DNA of 64,000 bases from Scenedesmus sp. ARA3 (taxonomy: Eukaryota > Chlorophyta > Chlorophyceae > Sphaeropleales > Scenedesmaceae). The notes beneath the pieces were generated by a model. That model did no database searches. It saw only the letters and a list, made by a program, of their open reading frames with translations, and was not told the origin of the DNA. The DNA lies in the NCBI GenBank assembly GCA_004335835.1, contig RWJK01001422.1, forward strand, positions 1 to 64,000, written 5' to 3'. A program made the position numbers and the translations under genes. This document shows, piece by piece, positions 1-12,240 of this stretch. Numbering within the stretch: the first letter of the stretch is position 1; each line of letters begins with the position of its first letter.

Positions 1-282
1 TTGGTTGCAGGCGGTGTGCAGCTGACTGAGCATCACCATGTCACGTTGCCTGTGACAGGTCCTGTCACATAGCACATTGTGGGATCGTTTGCCTATCTTT
101 CATTGAGTTGTTGCCAGCAGCTTATGACACAGCGTTTTCAGCAGTTGTTTCAGCGAGCTTGTCAGCTGCTGCTGCTGCACGCTGTGCTCGCGTACGAGCA
201 CAAGCTCGACCAAAAAGTGTTTACAACTGATATATTGTATCTTTAAACGTGTTCAAGCAGTGATTCGAGGCTCTTCTGCACA

Positions 283-429
283 GTCCACAACATGATCCAC
301 ACGCGATCGAGGCTTATCCACAACGGATGTGGACCGTTCCGGTTGTGGACGGCCTTGTGGACGGCCCTCGCCCGTTGTGGATGGCTTGTGGATGGTCTGC
401 TGCGGACGACTTGTGGACGACTTGTGGAT
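283..429. repeat. Cluster of about ten TTGTGGA(C/T) motifs
   Basis: About ten near-copies of an 8-9 nt motif (GTTGTGGAC, CTTGTGGAT and variants) lie within 147 bp. The first three, at about 283, 295 and 314, are in reverse orientation. The remaining seven, at about 326, 342, 354, 374, 385, 410 and 421, are forward. This gives an inverted two-block arrangement. Spacing of the forward copies is 11-25 bp. The function is unknown; it could be a protein-binding cluster upstream of the first gene or a decayed minisatellite. Confidence 0.6.
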
Positions 430-744
430 GCTTTGACCATAGTGTCCCGTACAATCAAACAGCTGGCATTCAAGCCAAGCTGCATCTGCTTTAATAGAGC
501 GATATCACACTACCATGCACTTGAACCCTGATGACAACAGCCTAGTGAAACTAACACCTGTCAGTCCTCATGATCCCTGCAGCACAAAACGTGCTTACCA
601 CTGGTGCCAGTTACCACTGTGCTGTGGCACGCTTCTGTCCTCTCAAAACCCTGATGTGAAATTGACTCGGTTTTCATGTATTCAACATGCTCGCGTTCAA
701 TGCTGTGCAACCACGACTTCGGACCTTCTCGCACCCCGGTGACT

Positions 745-3700
745 GTTACGCCTCATGGTATGGTCCGTTCTTGAGCTGCCGTACATAGGCCCCTGCAGAT
801 CGCGCCTGTTGAACACGCTCTTTCCAGGTCTCTGAACTTTGAGGAACGGTTTCAAGGTACAACCCATGGTTGCCTCGGTGCTGCGCCTGGCCTGCCATTG
901 ACACCTTCGCAGCAGAGGACAAGCAGTGCCTTTTGGTCAGCTTGCAGTAGCAGGCACGCCGTGCGAGTGCCAGCCAATCGTGGGATCTATTAGGAGCAGG
1001 AGGTATCGTCCATGTCAGCTGCCGGTCGGGCACCGGTGCTGCTGCTGGTGCTGCTGCTGCTGGCATGGACTGAGAGTCACAGGGTGTCAGGTGAGTGATC
1101 TGGTACCTTCACACTATACAGCGCTGCCAACTTGACACAAAATTGATGAACATTGACCATGATTGTTTGCTTTGTCAGCTACACAGTGGCAGCTGTACCC
1201 AGCCACTGCTGCATGCAGATCAGCGTGGTTGCCTTGTAGGAGGTCATGTGTTTGCAGCGCACATGTGTACAGCTGCTGCAGCAGAGCTTCTGATACGACG
1301 ATCCTATCCATGCGCATACTTGCACACAGCGATCCCAACCGCCTGGCTCGGCAGCCGGAGTGTTCCTGATCGGTATTTCTCATCGTTCAAGTGTTCTATC
1401 TTGAAGTGGAGATCTTCAAACAGCTTAAGCCAGCACTTGTGCCAACACCTGGCTGGCAGCTCTCAGCCGCCAATTGAGCAATCAGGTCCAGTTCTGCTCA
1501 GTGCAGCAAGTTCACAGCTCCGTTGCCAGTTTCTTCATGGGTAGCCGTCCCGTGGCGCCTGACACCAGTGTACTGCCTGACAACCAGCACTGTGCGCAAT
1601 CTGCAGGGCAAGGACTTCGCATTGAGGGTCGCTCTGGATCGTCATCAGTGTTCCAGCAGGACCCAAAGCTGAGATCAAAATACCAATCACAACTACCACC
1701 ATCTCAGAAACTTGCCAGCAATTGGAGGTCTCAAAGCAAGAAAGGAAAGCTTGACTGCACCAGCAGCGGCGTTCTATGCGGCAGAGACGCAGAATCCACC
1801 GAAGCAGCCACTACACTGCGCATTGCTACCTCCCCAGCTGTGTATGACACCAGAAACGCGTCCCACACCGGGGGTTGGGTGCTGGCCCCTACGTCAAGTG
1901 ATCAAGGCGATTGCAACTCCTGTGTGGGGTGGGCGCTGGCTGCTGCGGCGCAGTCGGCTGCTGCAGCAGCACTGCGCGTCAACAGTAACAAGGTGCCGCT
2001 GATCAGCGTGTTACAGGTGGGCACTGTGTGCAACACAGCACCTGAAATACAGGCAGACATTTGTGTGTTGTCTCAAGTGTAGACACATCTTTGCTACCGC
2101 GCAATCAGCAAGCACGCAGAATGCAAAGAGGCACATAGTGATGCATCATGCTCTGCCTGCTGCTGTTCGCTCTGCTGGCTTATGGCTGGTGTGTAGGCAC
2201 GTTGCTGGCTCTTTGCGGTGTGTCGTCGCCAAATAATTGGTTGCTTTTGCTTCAGACAGAGCATCCAGTCATAGACACATAAGGCTTACAGCTGTGCTGC
2301 GGTTGCTGCTGCTGCTGCTACCCTCAGCTACTGGTCTGCCATGGTCAAGGGACTGGCAGCTGCAGAGATGGCTGGTTCTTGGAGAAAGCAGTAATGCTGC
2401 TCACCGGCAGCTTGCAGCAGCGTTCAGCATGCGTGCAGGGGTTTGCAGCAGACAATTGCACCGGCAAGCTGTCGCGGGAGCGTTTGAAGACCTTTGCTGG
2501 TGAGACTGCAGCATGCTGCGCAACGCCAGCATAACAGCATACAGGGAAGTGTTTGGAAATGTGTCAGTATCATGCTGCTTATCGGTTTTCTCGAGCTCTT
2601 GCATGATTCTGTTGCTGCTCTAGGCAACAAGCACAGTGCGCACAGAATGCACAGTACGCCCTGTAGCTGCCACAACAAACGGCACAGTGCCACTTGCGCA
2701 TGGTATTACCTCTGCACTGCGCATTCCTGCAAGCTTTCACTGCCAACTTTCAACCAAGTAATGTGGCACTGCTCTGCTGCTTGCAGCGGCACGTGACTGC
2801 CAGGTGCAGCAGTGCAAAGTCCAACTGCCACTCGGCAGTTACTCCTACAAAAAGGAGATCCCGCTGGAGAACATGTGGCAGGTGGGCCGCTGCAGTTGAC
2901 CGGTCAATGTAACACCGGTTACACCTGGTCAAACATGCACACTGCAGTGTTTTGGCGGCTGAGCTAGATCTGACCACCCTGACGACAGTCACATGCCTCG
3001 TGCTTTCTAGGTCACCCAGCACCTGCACAGGCCGGCTGCAGCAGCCTCAGGTATTACTCGAGCAACGCGCGTGCTTTGTGTCCTTAACGAAACCTAATGC
3101 TCCATGTGTGTCTGCAGATACAGCAGCATATTCGAGACTATGGGGCCTCTGTCATCACAAGGATGGTGCTGCCGCCAGGCTTCAAAAAGTGGTTTGACTC
3201 CCCGCAGCGCAGGCGCGCTGTGTATGCTGGGCCTGGGGCTGGTACTGTGCAGGCAGAGAAAGCAGGCTTGCAAGGTGGGGCATTTGGATCGGCCTTACAC
3301 GTCAACAGCCGGCTACGGACAGAAGCAATTGGTCATGGCGGAGCGGGGTGAAGATGAGCTACCAGAATTGGGGGGTTTGTGGCGGTATGCCATGGGTTGA
3401 CGACTTTGGCAAGCAGGGCGAGTGCGCCATCCTTGCTGACGCAGAGTTCTGCAAAATACCTGGCTTCAAAGTTGCTGGCAGCTGGGACGATCACGCCTGC
3501 GACTGGGAAACTCAATATCCATTTGTGTGTGAGTTTGCGCCGACTGTCACAAGCAGGACCAATCAAGCACAGATCACAGGTGGGCTGGCTGTTTCCAACT
3601 TGTCCTGGAATGTTTTGCTGCACATGTTGAAAGCAAGCGGTGCACAAGGGATACATTACACTGTTTTATCGGCATGCCATGTGGTACACACAGCCAGCAT

Positions 3701-3780
3701 TGACACGGGCTGCGTGCGCGGTACAAATCAGAGTGTGTGCATGCAGGCTGCAGCACCTGACCTGCATGCAACTCGAGAAC

Positions 3781-3814
<34 letters not shown>

Positions 3815-5010
3815 CTGCTGCTCAAGCTTACAAAGCCAGTCGGCGCTCCATTGCCACATGCCCGCCACACAATGGCCACACAATAACAAGCGTCGTCACA
3901 TACCACGCAGGATACTGCTGCTGCTTCCTGCTTGTGCTTGCAGTCCGGATATCAAAGAGCGCCACAGCGCCTGATGGCAAGCTGTGGGCTTTCTTCAGTA
4001 TGGAAGTGACGCAGCCAGCAGCGCAGGGCTACTGCAGGCAGTCTGGCGGCAACCTCATCACTGTCGACAGCGCGAGTAAGACACAGTTCCTGATCAAGGA
4101 GTTTTTGGAACATCAATCTAGATGCATTAGTCCTGAAAATGTGGAGATTTGTTTGGGTATAGGCACAGGCATACCAAATGGGGTGTGGATTGGCCTGCAC
4201 ATGCCAGGTTTAGCTGGGACGGCTCCCACAGACAAGAGCCAATACATCTGGTACAGCGGCGCATCAGCGGACAGTTACAGCAATTGGGGCCGTGCCCGGC
4301 AAGAATCAAGTGACCGACCTGCATTGGTTGATCAGCCTGATGGCAGTGTCGGGCCGGAGGGTGATGCCTCCTCGTGCGTGCATGCCATTTCTTTGTACGA
4401 CATCTGGCAACGCGATGCGGCTACCTGGAATGACCACCGCTGTGACAGCCCCAAGCCGTTCATATGTGAATTCAACTGAAAGCGGCCGGATGTCTTGGCA
4501 GGTAACTATTGGATAAGGTTGCAGTGCGCCCAGTGCATGTCAGCGCCGCGCGGCGTTGCATTGCATGATGGAATGCATGACACCTGTTGTGCAGCAGAGC
4601 GTGGGAGGTGGGGTGCATCTGCATGTGCGTTGTGTGCTGTTGCACATGTTCCCTTTAATGTCCGCCCTGTGATGTGCGTGACAGGCCGCAATCCATGCGT
4701 TAAGTTGGCACTGATTAATTGCAGTTTGCATGTGTGTCACGCCAAGGGCCAGATGATGTTGGCTTACCAAGTGCACAATGCAATGACACTGCATTGTCAG
4801 CATGACCAGGGTGATGCACTACTGCTCAATCATTGTCAGCGAGATGCAATTGGAGGCAAATGTACATTGTTTGTGCATGGCATGTGTGTAGTCTCATTTG
4901 CATGGGCGCAGTCAGCAGGAAGCAGCAGGAAGCTTGCCGCTGCTGGTAGCAACTGTGCTAGCGATGGTTGGCTGCCAGCCTCACTTGGCAAGCCATGGTG
5001 GTGGCAGCAA
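745..5010 (+). repeat. Segmental duplication, copy A
   Basis: This stretch is homologous in direct orientation to about 6660-12730. Similarity starts roughly 270 bp before the start codon (shared ATGGTATGGTC and a GCCGTACA block). It continues through exons of identical length (79, 410, 172 and 95 bp in both copies) and past the stop codon into the 3' flank. The two start codons are 5924 bp apart. Copy A lacks about 1.9 kb that copy B has. Confidence 0.8.
1012..4479 (+). pseudogene. Papain-like/C-type lectin secreted protein, internally deleted copy
   Basis: The exons I can place are 1012-1090 (signal peptide MSAAGRAPVLLLVLLLLAW), 1607-2016, 2328-2499, 2787-2881 and 3118 onward, then 3944-4479 with stop TGA. 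Exon 2 carries the papain-type active-site motif DQGDCNSCVGWA, with oxyanion Gln and nucleophile Cys. The exon from 3118 matches the intact paralogue until about 3264-3268. It then jumps straight into the first C-type lectin domain (IWIGLT, followed by YQNWG and PFVCEF). This removes the catalytic His segment, the LysM domain and the lectin N-terminus, a loss of about 1.9 kb. The lectin part after the junction is in another frame, and the protease frame stops at TGA 3349-3351, giving 329 aa. The last exon still encodes a complete second lectin domain with WND and FICEF motifs. Either this is a pseudogene, or splicing around 3270-3350 restores the frame, or the assembly collapsed here. Confidence 0.75.
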
Positions 5011-5572
5011 TAGCAGCAGTAGCAAAGCGGGGGCATGGGCCTGGCGCAACCCCGTGTTGCAACCGCCCGGGGCAGCCCCTCGATGCTGTGCAGCAGCTGG
5101 GCTTTCTGTGAGCGGCAGCAGCAGTGACAGCAGCACTGACAGCAGCACAGCTGCTGAGCAGCAGTGACAGCAGCAGTGACAGCAGCAGCAGCGGCAGCAG
5201 CGGCTGGCAGAGACAACAGCTGGCTCTGCGATCAGCTGCTGGTTGTACAAGCCGAAGTATGTCGACAGTGAAATTAATATGACAGAATGGTTGGCTGCGA
5301 TGCACTCCGAGCGCACCCTGCGCTGAGTTCAAGAGACAGATTGTACTTGCAGCGCTGCAGCCACCCCCACACTTGCCTGTGATGCCTGCAATGCACAAGT
5401 CCACGCACACAGTCGGTGGTGGTGCATGCCATGTGGAGCTTTGTTTTGCAGGATGAGTGTTTAAATGAGTGGTCATGCCTGTTCTGGCGCTTTCTGCATG
5501 GCAGCGGTGAACGGGGAGAGGATAGTTGCTTGTGGGTCCTGGCACCATTATGGTACAGGCCTGTATGAGAAG
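4480..5572. other. Intergenic, no gene seen
   Basis: The first part matches the 3' flank of the downstream paralogue (12241-12730), so it belongs to the duplicated block. From about 5090 it becomes a CAG/CAGTGA minisatellite. No open reading frame has recognisable similarity or splice structure. Confidence 0.5.
5105..5210. repeat. CAGCAGTGA minisatellite
   Basis: Irregular tandem repetition of CAGCAGTGA, CAGCAGCACTGA and plain CAG units over about 100 bp. It lies in the 3' flank of the first duplicated gene. Confidence 0.75.
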
Positions 5573-6160
5573 GGGGTGGTGATCATGACTACGCTTAAGT
5601 ACTGTCACCAGTGTGGTAGCAGGCATGTACCTCTGTGTACTTAAGGGATCTGGCTCGGCAGAAACAATTGACATAGGCCACCCACACCAGAACCACCTTT
5701 GGTACACCAAAAATCGGTACCCCTGCAAATTTGGCCTTTTCGGTCTGTATACAGGCCAAAGTACGTACTTTGTACCTCCTCCAGTGCTGTACAACGCAAA
5801 ATGGCTGTACTTTGTACCTTTTTGCACTCAAGGCTCTGGCTTAGGTACACCGAGTGTATCCCAAACACGTACTTTGGCGCTCAAGGGCTTAGGGTTTCTG
5901 AGGGTTTTGTCACACTGAAGTACACTTAGGTACACCAAAGTACACAGCAGGTGCACTTTGTACCTCAAGTTGACCTGCACTGGCCGCCAGGCCTGTACTT
6001 TGTACCTCTGCGTACCTTAGGGTACACGTGTGTAACTGCTCATTGGAATTAGAATGGGCATATTAAATATAGTATATTGGTGCCAGCAGACCCCTTAAGT
6101 ACACAGAGGTACATGCCCGCTACCACACTGGTGACAGTACTTAAGCGTAGTCACCACCCC
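5573..6160. mobile_element. MITE-like element with ~70-bp terminal inverted repeats
   Basis: The left arm 5573-5648 and right arm 6091-6160 are reverse complements. Shared blocks include GACTACGCTTAAGTACTGTC and GTACCTCTGTGTACTTAAGG. They differ by a 6-nt insertion in the left arm and one substitution. The interior is unusually rich in GTAC, with several copies of GTACTTTGTACCT in both orientations, and it encodes nothing recognisable. The total length of about 590 bp and absence of a transposase fit a non-autonomous DNA transposon. No clear target-site duplication was seen, so the outer limits are approximate. Confidence 0.7.
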
Positions 6161-6659
6161 TTTTAAAAGGGGTAAACAAATTTGTATGAGCCACAACAGG
6201 ATGAACACAAGGTCTGAGACCAGATTAGAGAGTGAATACCAAATGAATTTGGTTTCGTGTTTTCTGCAGTTTATTATTCTTAAAGTTGACCAGGAATTCC
6301 TGGTGAACTTCGAAGTTCATGCACACCCGGGCAGGCACCACTGGGCTGAGCCGCTGTTGAACAGGTTCAGCTAAATCCGATGCTGCAGCATCAAAGCCGC
6401 ACCAGGCTGGTATCATCAACAAGCCACGTAGGCATTCACCACCAATCGTAAGCTCGTTTGCACGCTGCAGATGTCAAGGACACCAGTGCTGAGCCGGCAA
6501 TGGCACCCCAGTAACTGACTGATCAGGCTGGTGACTGAAGGCCACACCACAGGCTGTAGCACGTGTACACCCGAGATAGATGAAGCACAAAGAAACCTGC
6601 AATCTTGCTAACTGGTAATGGTCCGTAGGCACTCGCGCTGACCTTCTCTCCTCTTTAGC
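6161..6659. other. Intergenic, no gene seen
   Basis: About 500 bp between the inverted-repeat element and the duplicated upstream region of the next gene. It is more A/T-rich than its surroundings just after the element. No coding or structured feature was recognised. Confidence 0.4.
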
Positions 6660-6935
6660 GGACTGTTATCCAGCATGGTATGGTCGGTTCGTTTTGTGCC
6701 GTACACAGCCTCCTGCGGAGCACGCCCGCCTTGAACGCGCAAATCAAATGCTCATAAAGTTCAACCGTATGATCACGAAACCATGGTCGCATCGGTGCCA
6801 CCCCTGCAATGCCACTGACAGTTTCGTGATGGGGGACCAGCCCAGTCCCTTTTGGTCAACTTGCTGCAGCAGGCACGCCATGCCAGCGCAGCGCTGACGC
6901 TGTTCGAGTGGTAGTAGAAGCAGTAGGTGCCGTCC

Positions 6936-9764
6936 ATGTCTGCTGCTGGTCAGTCACCCGTGGTGCTGCTGCTGGTGCTGCTTCTGGCATGGGCAGCGAC
7001 TCACGCGGTGACAGGTGAGAGATCTGGTATCTATATCACATACAGAGCTGCGATATGCAACAGCTTTTTAACATTACTCTTCCAGTTAGCTACGGTGCTG
7101 CAGCTGTAGATCTCAACGCAACGTGCACATATGCAAGGTTGCATGCAGCACTGCTGAGCATGTGTGTGCGCTGCGCAGCTACAGCAGCAGCGCCCTCTGT
7201 GTGCATCAATCAGCACCTGCAAATGGCAAGCCTCACGCACCAGGCACAGAACACAAGCATTGAAACGTCCGTGTTTACAGCGCTCAACCTTACAAAGGAG
7301 GCGGAGCCCATGTCGAAACACAGATCTTGACACAGCTGCAGGCATCTGAGTCATCTGAGCCAACGACTGCTGCACAGCACACGCAGTAAGCAGCTTAGTG
7401 TATAGCGTCTTCAGGATACACCAGATTGTAGCCCTATAACGCCCAAAGGATTGCTAGGGCCTGGCCATTACCACTGTGCGCAATGGATGCAGGGCAAGGG
7501 TACTGCATCAACAGCCGCACTGGAGCATCATCGATGGGCCAGCAGAAGATGACCGTAGCATATCAGGCACAAATCGCAGCAGCCCGGAACCTTGGCAGCA
7601 CCTGGAGGCCCGATAAGAACAAGCCACCTGGCACGCTTGGCTGCAACAGCAACGGCGTACTGTGCGGCCAGGATTTGGAATCCACTGAAGCAGCCACTAC
7701 GCTGCGCATTGCTACCTCCCCCGCGGTGTATGACACTCGAAACACCTCTCACACAGGAGGCTGGGTGTTTGCACCAACGCCCAGTGACCAAGGCGATTGC
7801 AACTCTTGTGTGGGGTTTGCGCTGGCTGCAGCAGCGCAGTCTGCTGCTGCAGCAGCGCTGCGCGTCAACAGCAACACGGTACCTTTGATCAGCGTGCTGC
7901 AGGTGAGCACTGTGCAACACAGCACCAAAGTAGGGCAGAAGCTGTGAGTCGGCTCAAGTTTGGTCAGCTCTTTGTTGACGCACCACAAACATGCACGCAG
8001 AATGCGCAGCGGCAGAGCACCATGCACTTTGCTCAGTTGTTGGTCTGTTACTGGTCAGTTACTCTGTTGACGATAAGGCATTACCTGCTATTTGCTGTCA
8101 TCTGCCAGATGGCCTGTGTTCATACCGTGTAAGACGGTGTCTGCATAGAGCGCACCACTGCTGATCCTTTTTGCATGCTGGTCCTTTTTGTAGACCTGCC
8201 TGTTTGCACAGACACTGTGCCTTGCTGTGTGGATGAGCTGCTGCTGCTGCTGCTGCTGCTGCCTTAGCTACTGTCGTGTCATGATCAAGTGGCTGGCAAC
8301 TGCAGAGATGGTTGGCGCATGGAGCAAGCAGTGGAGCTGCTCACTGGAAGCGCCCAGCAGCGCTCAGCATGCGTGCAGGGGTTCGCAGTAGAACCATGCA
8401 CTGGCGTATTTTCACGAGAGCGATTGAAGACATTTGTTGGTGAGGAGACTGCGGCCAACCCAGCATTGCAGCGCTCGAAAAGCAGCCTGCAGCACCTTGT
8501 CATGTGTTTCAGCTGTTATGCTTTTCCCTCGTGCGTCAGCTGCTGCAATCACGCGGCTCAAACTGCAAGCGCTGCCAGCACAACATGTGGACTACAGGTC
8601 TTTGATGGTGGTCTGCAGTGCATGCCTGCAGCAGCCGTCACTGCTGCCACTGACCATGGGTGGGTGGCGCTGCTGTGCTGTTTGCAGCGGCACGTGACTG
8701 CCGTGTTGGGGAGTGCAAAGTGCAGCTGCAACGTGGCAGCTACTCATACAAAAAGGAGATTCCACTGGAGAACATGTGGCAGGTGGGCCGCTGCAGTTGA
8801 CTGGTCAATGCAACCAGTCAAACCCGGTTAAACACTGGTGAAACCCGATCAAACATGCATGCTGCTGGTGTTGTATGCAGGTGTTGCGCTGAAACACGCG
8901 GTCGTCAAGTGAACCATCCATGCGCCAGTAGCAACTTGTTGCATCAGCCAACAGGGCATGATCTTTGCTTACACATGGTTCATGCTTACATCCATCTTGG
9001 TGTGGGTCTGCAGATTCAGCAGCACATTCGGGATTATGGCGCCTCTGTCATTACAAGGATGGTGCTGCCGCCAGGCTTCAAGAAGTGGTTTGACTCCCCG
9101 CAGCGCAGGCGGGCTGTGTATTCTGGTCCAGGGGCTGGGACGGTGCTGGCAGAGAAGGCAGGCGATGCAGGAATCAACCATGCTGTTGTGCTGGCGGGTG
9201 AGCTGCGGCACCTGCTCGGCAGACACACAAACAGCAGCATATAATGCTGAAGCATCGGCTGTAGCTGCTGTACTTAGCTGAAGTTGCTGTGTTTGGCTGG
9301 TTACACAACACCTGCATTTGCAGACCGGTGTCCTGGCCTGTGCACAGGCACGTGCAGATCCTGTCCTGCTAGAGGTTTACATACACAATGGCGCTGCAGC
9401 TGGTGCCAAGGTTGTGATCACAGTGCTCTGTATGCTTCAGGTTACAACAACATCAAAGAATACTGGATCATCTGGAGCTCTTGGGGAAACTGGGCAGACG
9501 GAGGCTTTGCACGGGTGAGTGCTGCCTGGTGCATGTGCGAAGACAGCTCAGACCAGATGGGTCCCTGTGGTTTGCAATTGTGGGTCTTTCTGGCGGATCT
9601 GATGTAGTATGGGGTTGCCATATGCATTGAAGACATCCCAAGCGGTTTTCAGTCGATGCCAACAACGTTCAAAAGACGCGCATGTACCTGTGCAGCTCGT
9701 GTGTGTGCCAGCAAGGCCAGAGCCAGGTGCCCCAAGACCTGAATCGTGGTGTGTCACCATGTCT

Positions 9765-9825
<61 letters not shown>

Positions 9826-12240
9826 TATTGTTTTGGCCTCAGGTCCGCTTTGGCCAGCTGGCGATAGGAGATCCCGACAACACTTATGGCATTGTGTTCA
9901 ACCCCAGCAGCCCTCCTGAGCCACGAATAAAGCTCACCGCTGATCCCAAGTCGCCCTACTGCCAGTGGTACCAGGTGCGCTGGTAAAGCACACATGCTTG
10001 TTGTTGTTAAATTTGCGTGGCGGTTTCAGCATACGCACTTTGAATAATAGCAATAAGCAATATTATCATAGGATCCAGCGCTCACGTTCTCTTTTCCCGC
10101 ACACTCAAAAAGGCATGCAAAACATATGCCCTGTTCACTTGCGAGTGTGCAGGTGCAGCCGGGGGACTACGCGTCCAAGGTTGCGGATGCGCTGCGGCTG
10201 CCCATTGAGCGTCTGCTGCAGCAGAATGTGGAGCGCATCCCTGACCTGGGGGCGTGGCTGAAGCCGGGGCAGCGGCTACAGGCCTGCGGCGCTAGTGAGT
10301 TGCGCGCCTGCTTGTATGCGCGGGCAAGCAAGAAGGCGGGTGTGTGCGAGCGTGTGTGCGTGCATGCGTGCGTGCGTGCATCGAGACACCAGACCAAGGC
10401 AATGCATACTGCCAGGTTCAAGGCTATTGCTTTGCGCATAAGCAAGCTTGGTGTGCTGCCATGCAGGTGCGCCCGGCAAGGCATCTGATCCTTTGTCGGT
10501 CGCCCCAGCACAGGGTGTCAGCTCTGAGACATCTTGCGTCACAAAGCACACCAACGAAGTGAGGTGGACGCGTAAGTGCGGCAGCAGCGTCAAGCAGTGA
10601 GCCACGGGCCAGCTATGAACCTGCACCCTGCTGATGAAGGACATACCAACAGCGATGTTCGTCGCAAAATGCTGTTTCAATCCTGCACTGAGTGGCTTGA
10701 CGGCTGCACGGCCTGCAAGCATTGCTTTGGAGTAACTACAACAATGCCAAGCTCCTAGCTTGGGCAATGCAGCATGTGTGCATAGCCTTTGGTGCGGCTG
10801 GCCCTGACCCTGTACTGCGTGTTACATGCAGCCATGCCTAAATTCTCATGTACAGCGCTCCTGCTGCTGCTGCTGCCGCTACCGGCTGCTGCTGCTGCTG
10901 CTGCTGCAGTGACGTCGTCAATGGCTGTGCCGGCTGCTCAAACACCGAGCGGCAAGAAGTGGGAGTATTTCTACACCTATGGCTTCTCTCAGTCTCAGGG
11001 GGAGGCTGTGTGCGTCCAGCTAGGTGGCCACCTGGTGACAGTTGATTCCAACCGCACAAACCAGATGCTGTATGACAAGTTTGTGGCACAGTGGCCGCTT
11101 GCAAGGGACGGCATCTGGATCGGACTGACAGCACAGCAGCCGACTACCGACAGGAGCAAGTGGTCTTGGCTGAGTGGGGCAAAGATGAGCTACCAAAACT
11201 GGGGCGTTTGTGGTGGCTACCCTCCGCAGCCTGACAACCATGCTGGCATTCAGGGCCAGTGCGCCATTCTAAGCGGCTTGCAGTGGTGCAACGTAGGCAA
11301 GGCATCTGGCACTTGGGACGACTACCACTGCAGCTACGGCAATCCGTTTGTGTGCGAGTTTGCGCCTTCGGTGACAAAGAAGACCAGTCAAGCTCAGATA
11401 ACAGGTGGGCCGGCTGAAGAGTGCTGGCATGGATGGCTGCCTCATGAAAAGCCAAGTGTTTTGCTTGCGCTGCGCTTGACAACACCATCATGCCCACGTG
11501 CTGTCTGTGCTCCGCACACACCTGCTGACTTTCTGGGCAGGCTGCCGCACCTTACATACGCTTCTGCGCTGATGTAACTTTAGCAAGGCTGCAGCCCACC
11601 ATGTATGGTGCCACACCATGCCAGCAGTACGCAATGCACATGGTGCTGTTCAAAACAACATATCCCGCGCCCCCTGCCATCGCCTCTGGCCCAGCAACAG
11701 GCAGGTTTGCTACTGTGCCATGCCCCAATAAATGCACACTGCTGTTGCATTTTGCTGCTGCTGCTGCTCGCAGTGCAAGTAACAAAGAGCGCCACAGCCC
11801 CTGACGGCAAGCTCTGGGTCTTTTTTGGCTTGCACGTGGTGCAGCCAGCAGCGCAGGCCTACTGCCAGCAGTCTGGCGGCAATCTCGTCACTGTTGACAG
11901 TGCCAACAAAACACAGTTCCTGGTAAAGAAGTTCCTGGAGCCGTTCTCCGGCATAGTGTATGGTGTGTGGATTGGCCTGTATATGCCAGCCACTGGGGCA
12001 GATCCCACAGATAAGAGCCAATACAAATGGTACAGTGATGCACCGATGGACACTTACAGCAACTGGGGCGCTGATGAGCCCAGCGGCGATGCGAAGGCGC
12101 AGCTTGGATCCGCGTCCTGTGGGCATGCTGCGCCGCCAAACAACGGCGGCGGCGGCTTGCCCGGTGGTAGCTGGAATGACGTGTCGTGTGACAGGGACGT
12201 GAACCCGCGGCCGTTCATATGTGAGTTTTTGCAGAGCTGA
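6936..12240 (+). CDS. Secreted papain-like protein with LysM and two C-type lectin domains
   Basis: Eleven exons close in frame to 784 aa: 6936-7014, 7493-7902, 8268-8439, 8688-8782, 9014-9197, 9441-9514, 9843-9974, 10153-10294, 10467-10571, 10910-11404 and 11774-12240. Residues 1-26 are a signal peptide. Residues 115-380 form a peptidase C1A-like domain. Q126 and C132 lie in DQGDCNSCVGFA, H308 in NHAVVLAGY, and a WSSWG motif replaces the usual NSWG, so the position of the catalytic Asn is S326. Residues 383-428 resemble a LysM module (QPGDYASKVADAL to KPGQRL), which in this family binds chitin-like glycans. Two C-type lectin domains follow, at about 475-620 (WDD, PFVCEF) and 640-784 (WND, PFICEF). 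The likely location is the cell wall or exterior. Whether it is an active protease is open because of the Ser substitution. The domain order is read from the sequence; glycan-targeted proteolysis is inference. Confidence 0.82.
9767..9823 (+). repeat. (CTG)n microsatellite at a 3' splice site
   Basis: About 19 uninterrupted TGC/CTG units in the intron just before the acceptor AG at 9841-9842. Only a short T-rich stretch separates the run from the AG. It is the longest of many sense-oriented CTG tracts found before acceptors in this window. Confidence 0.9.

Noticed and set aside
314..324. TTATCCACAAC, identical to a bacterial DnaA box
   Set aside because: The window is plainly eukaryotic, with spliced genes, and the word is one member of a local repeat cluster. 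A bacterial-type origin is not supported.
4958..5827. 289-codon minus-strand open frame
   Set aside because: It runs through a minisatellite and into the inverted-repeat element; composition is repeat-driven with no recognisable domain.
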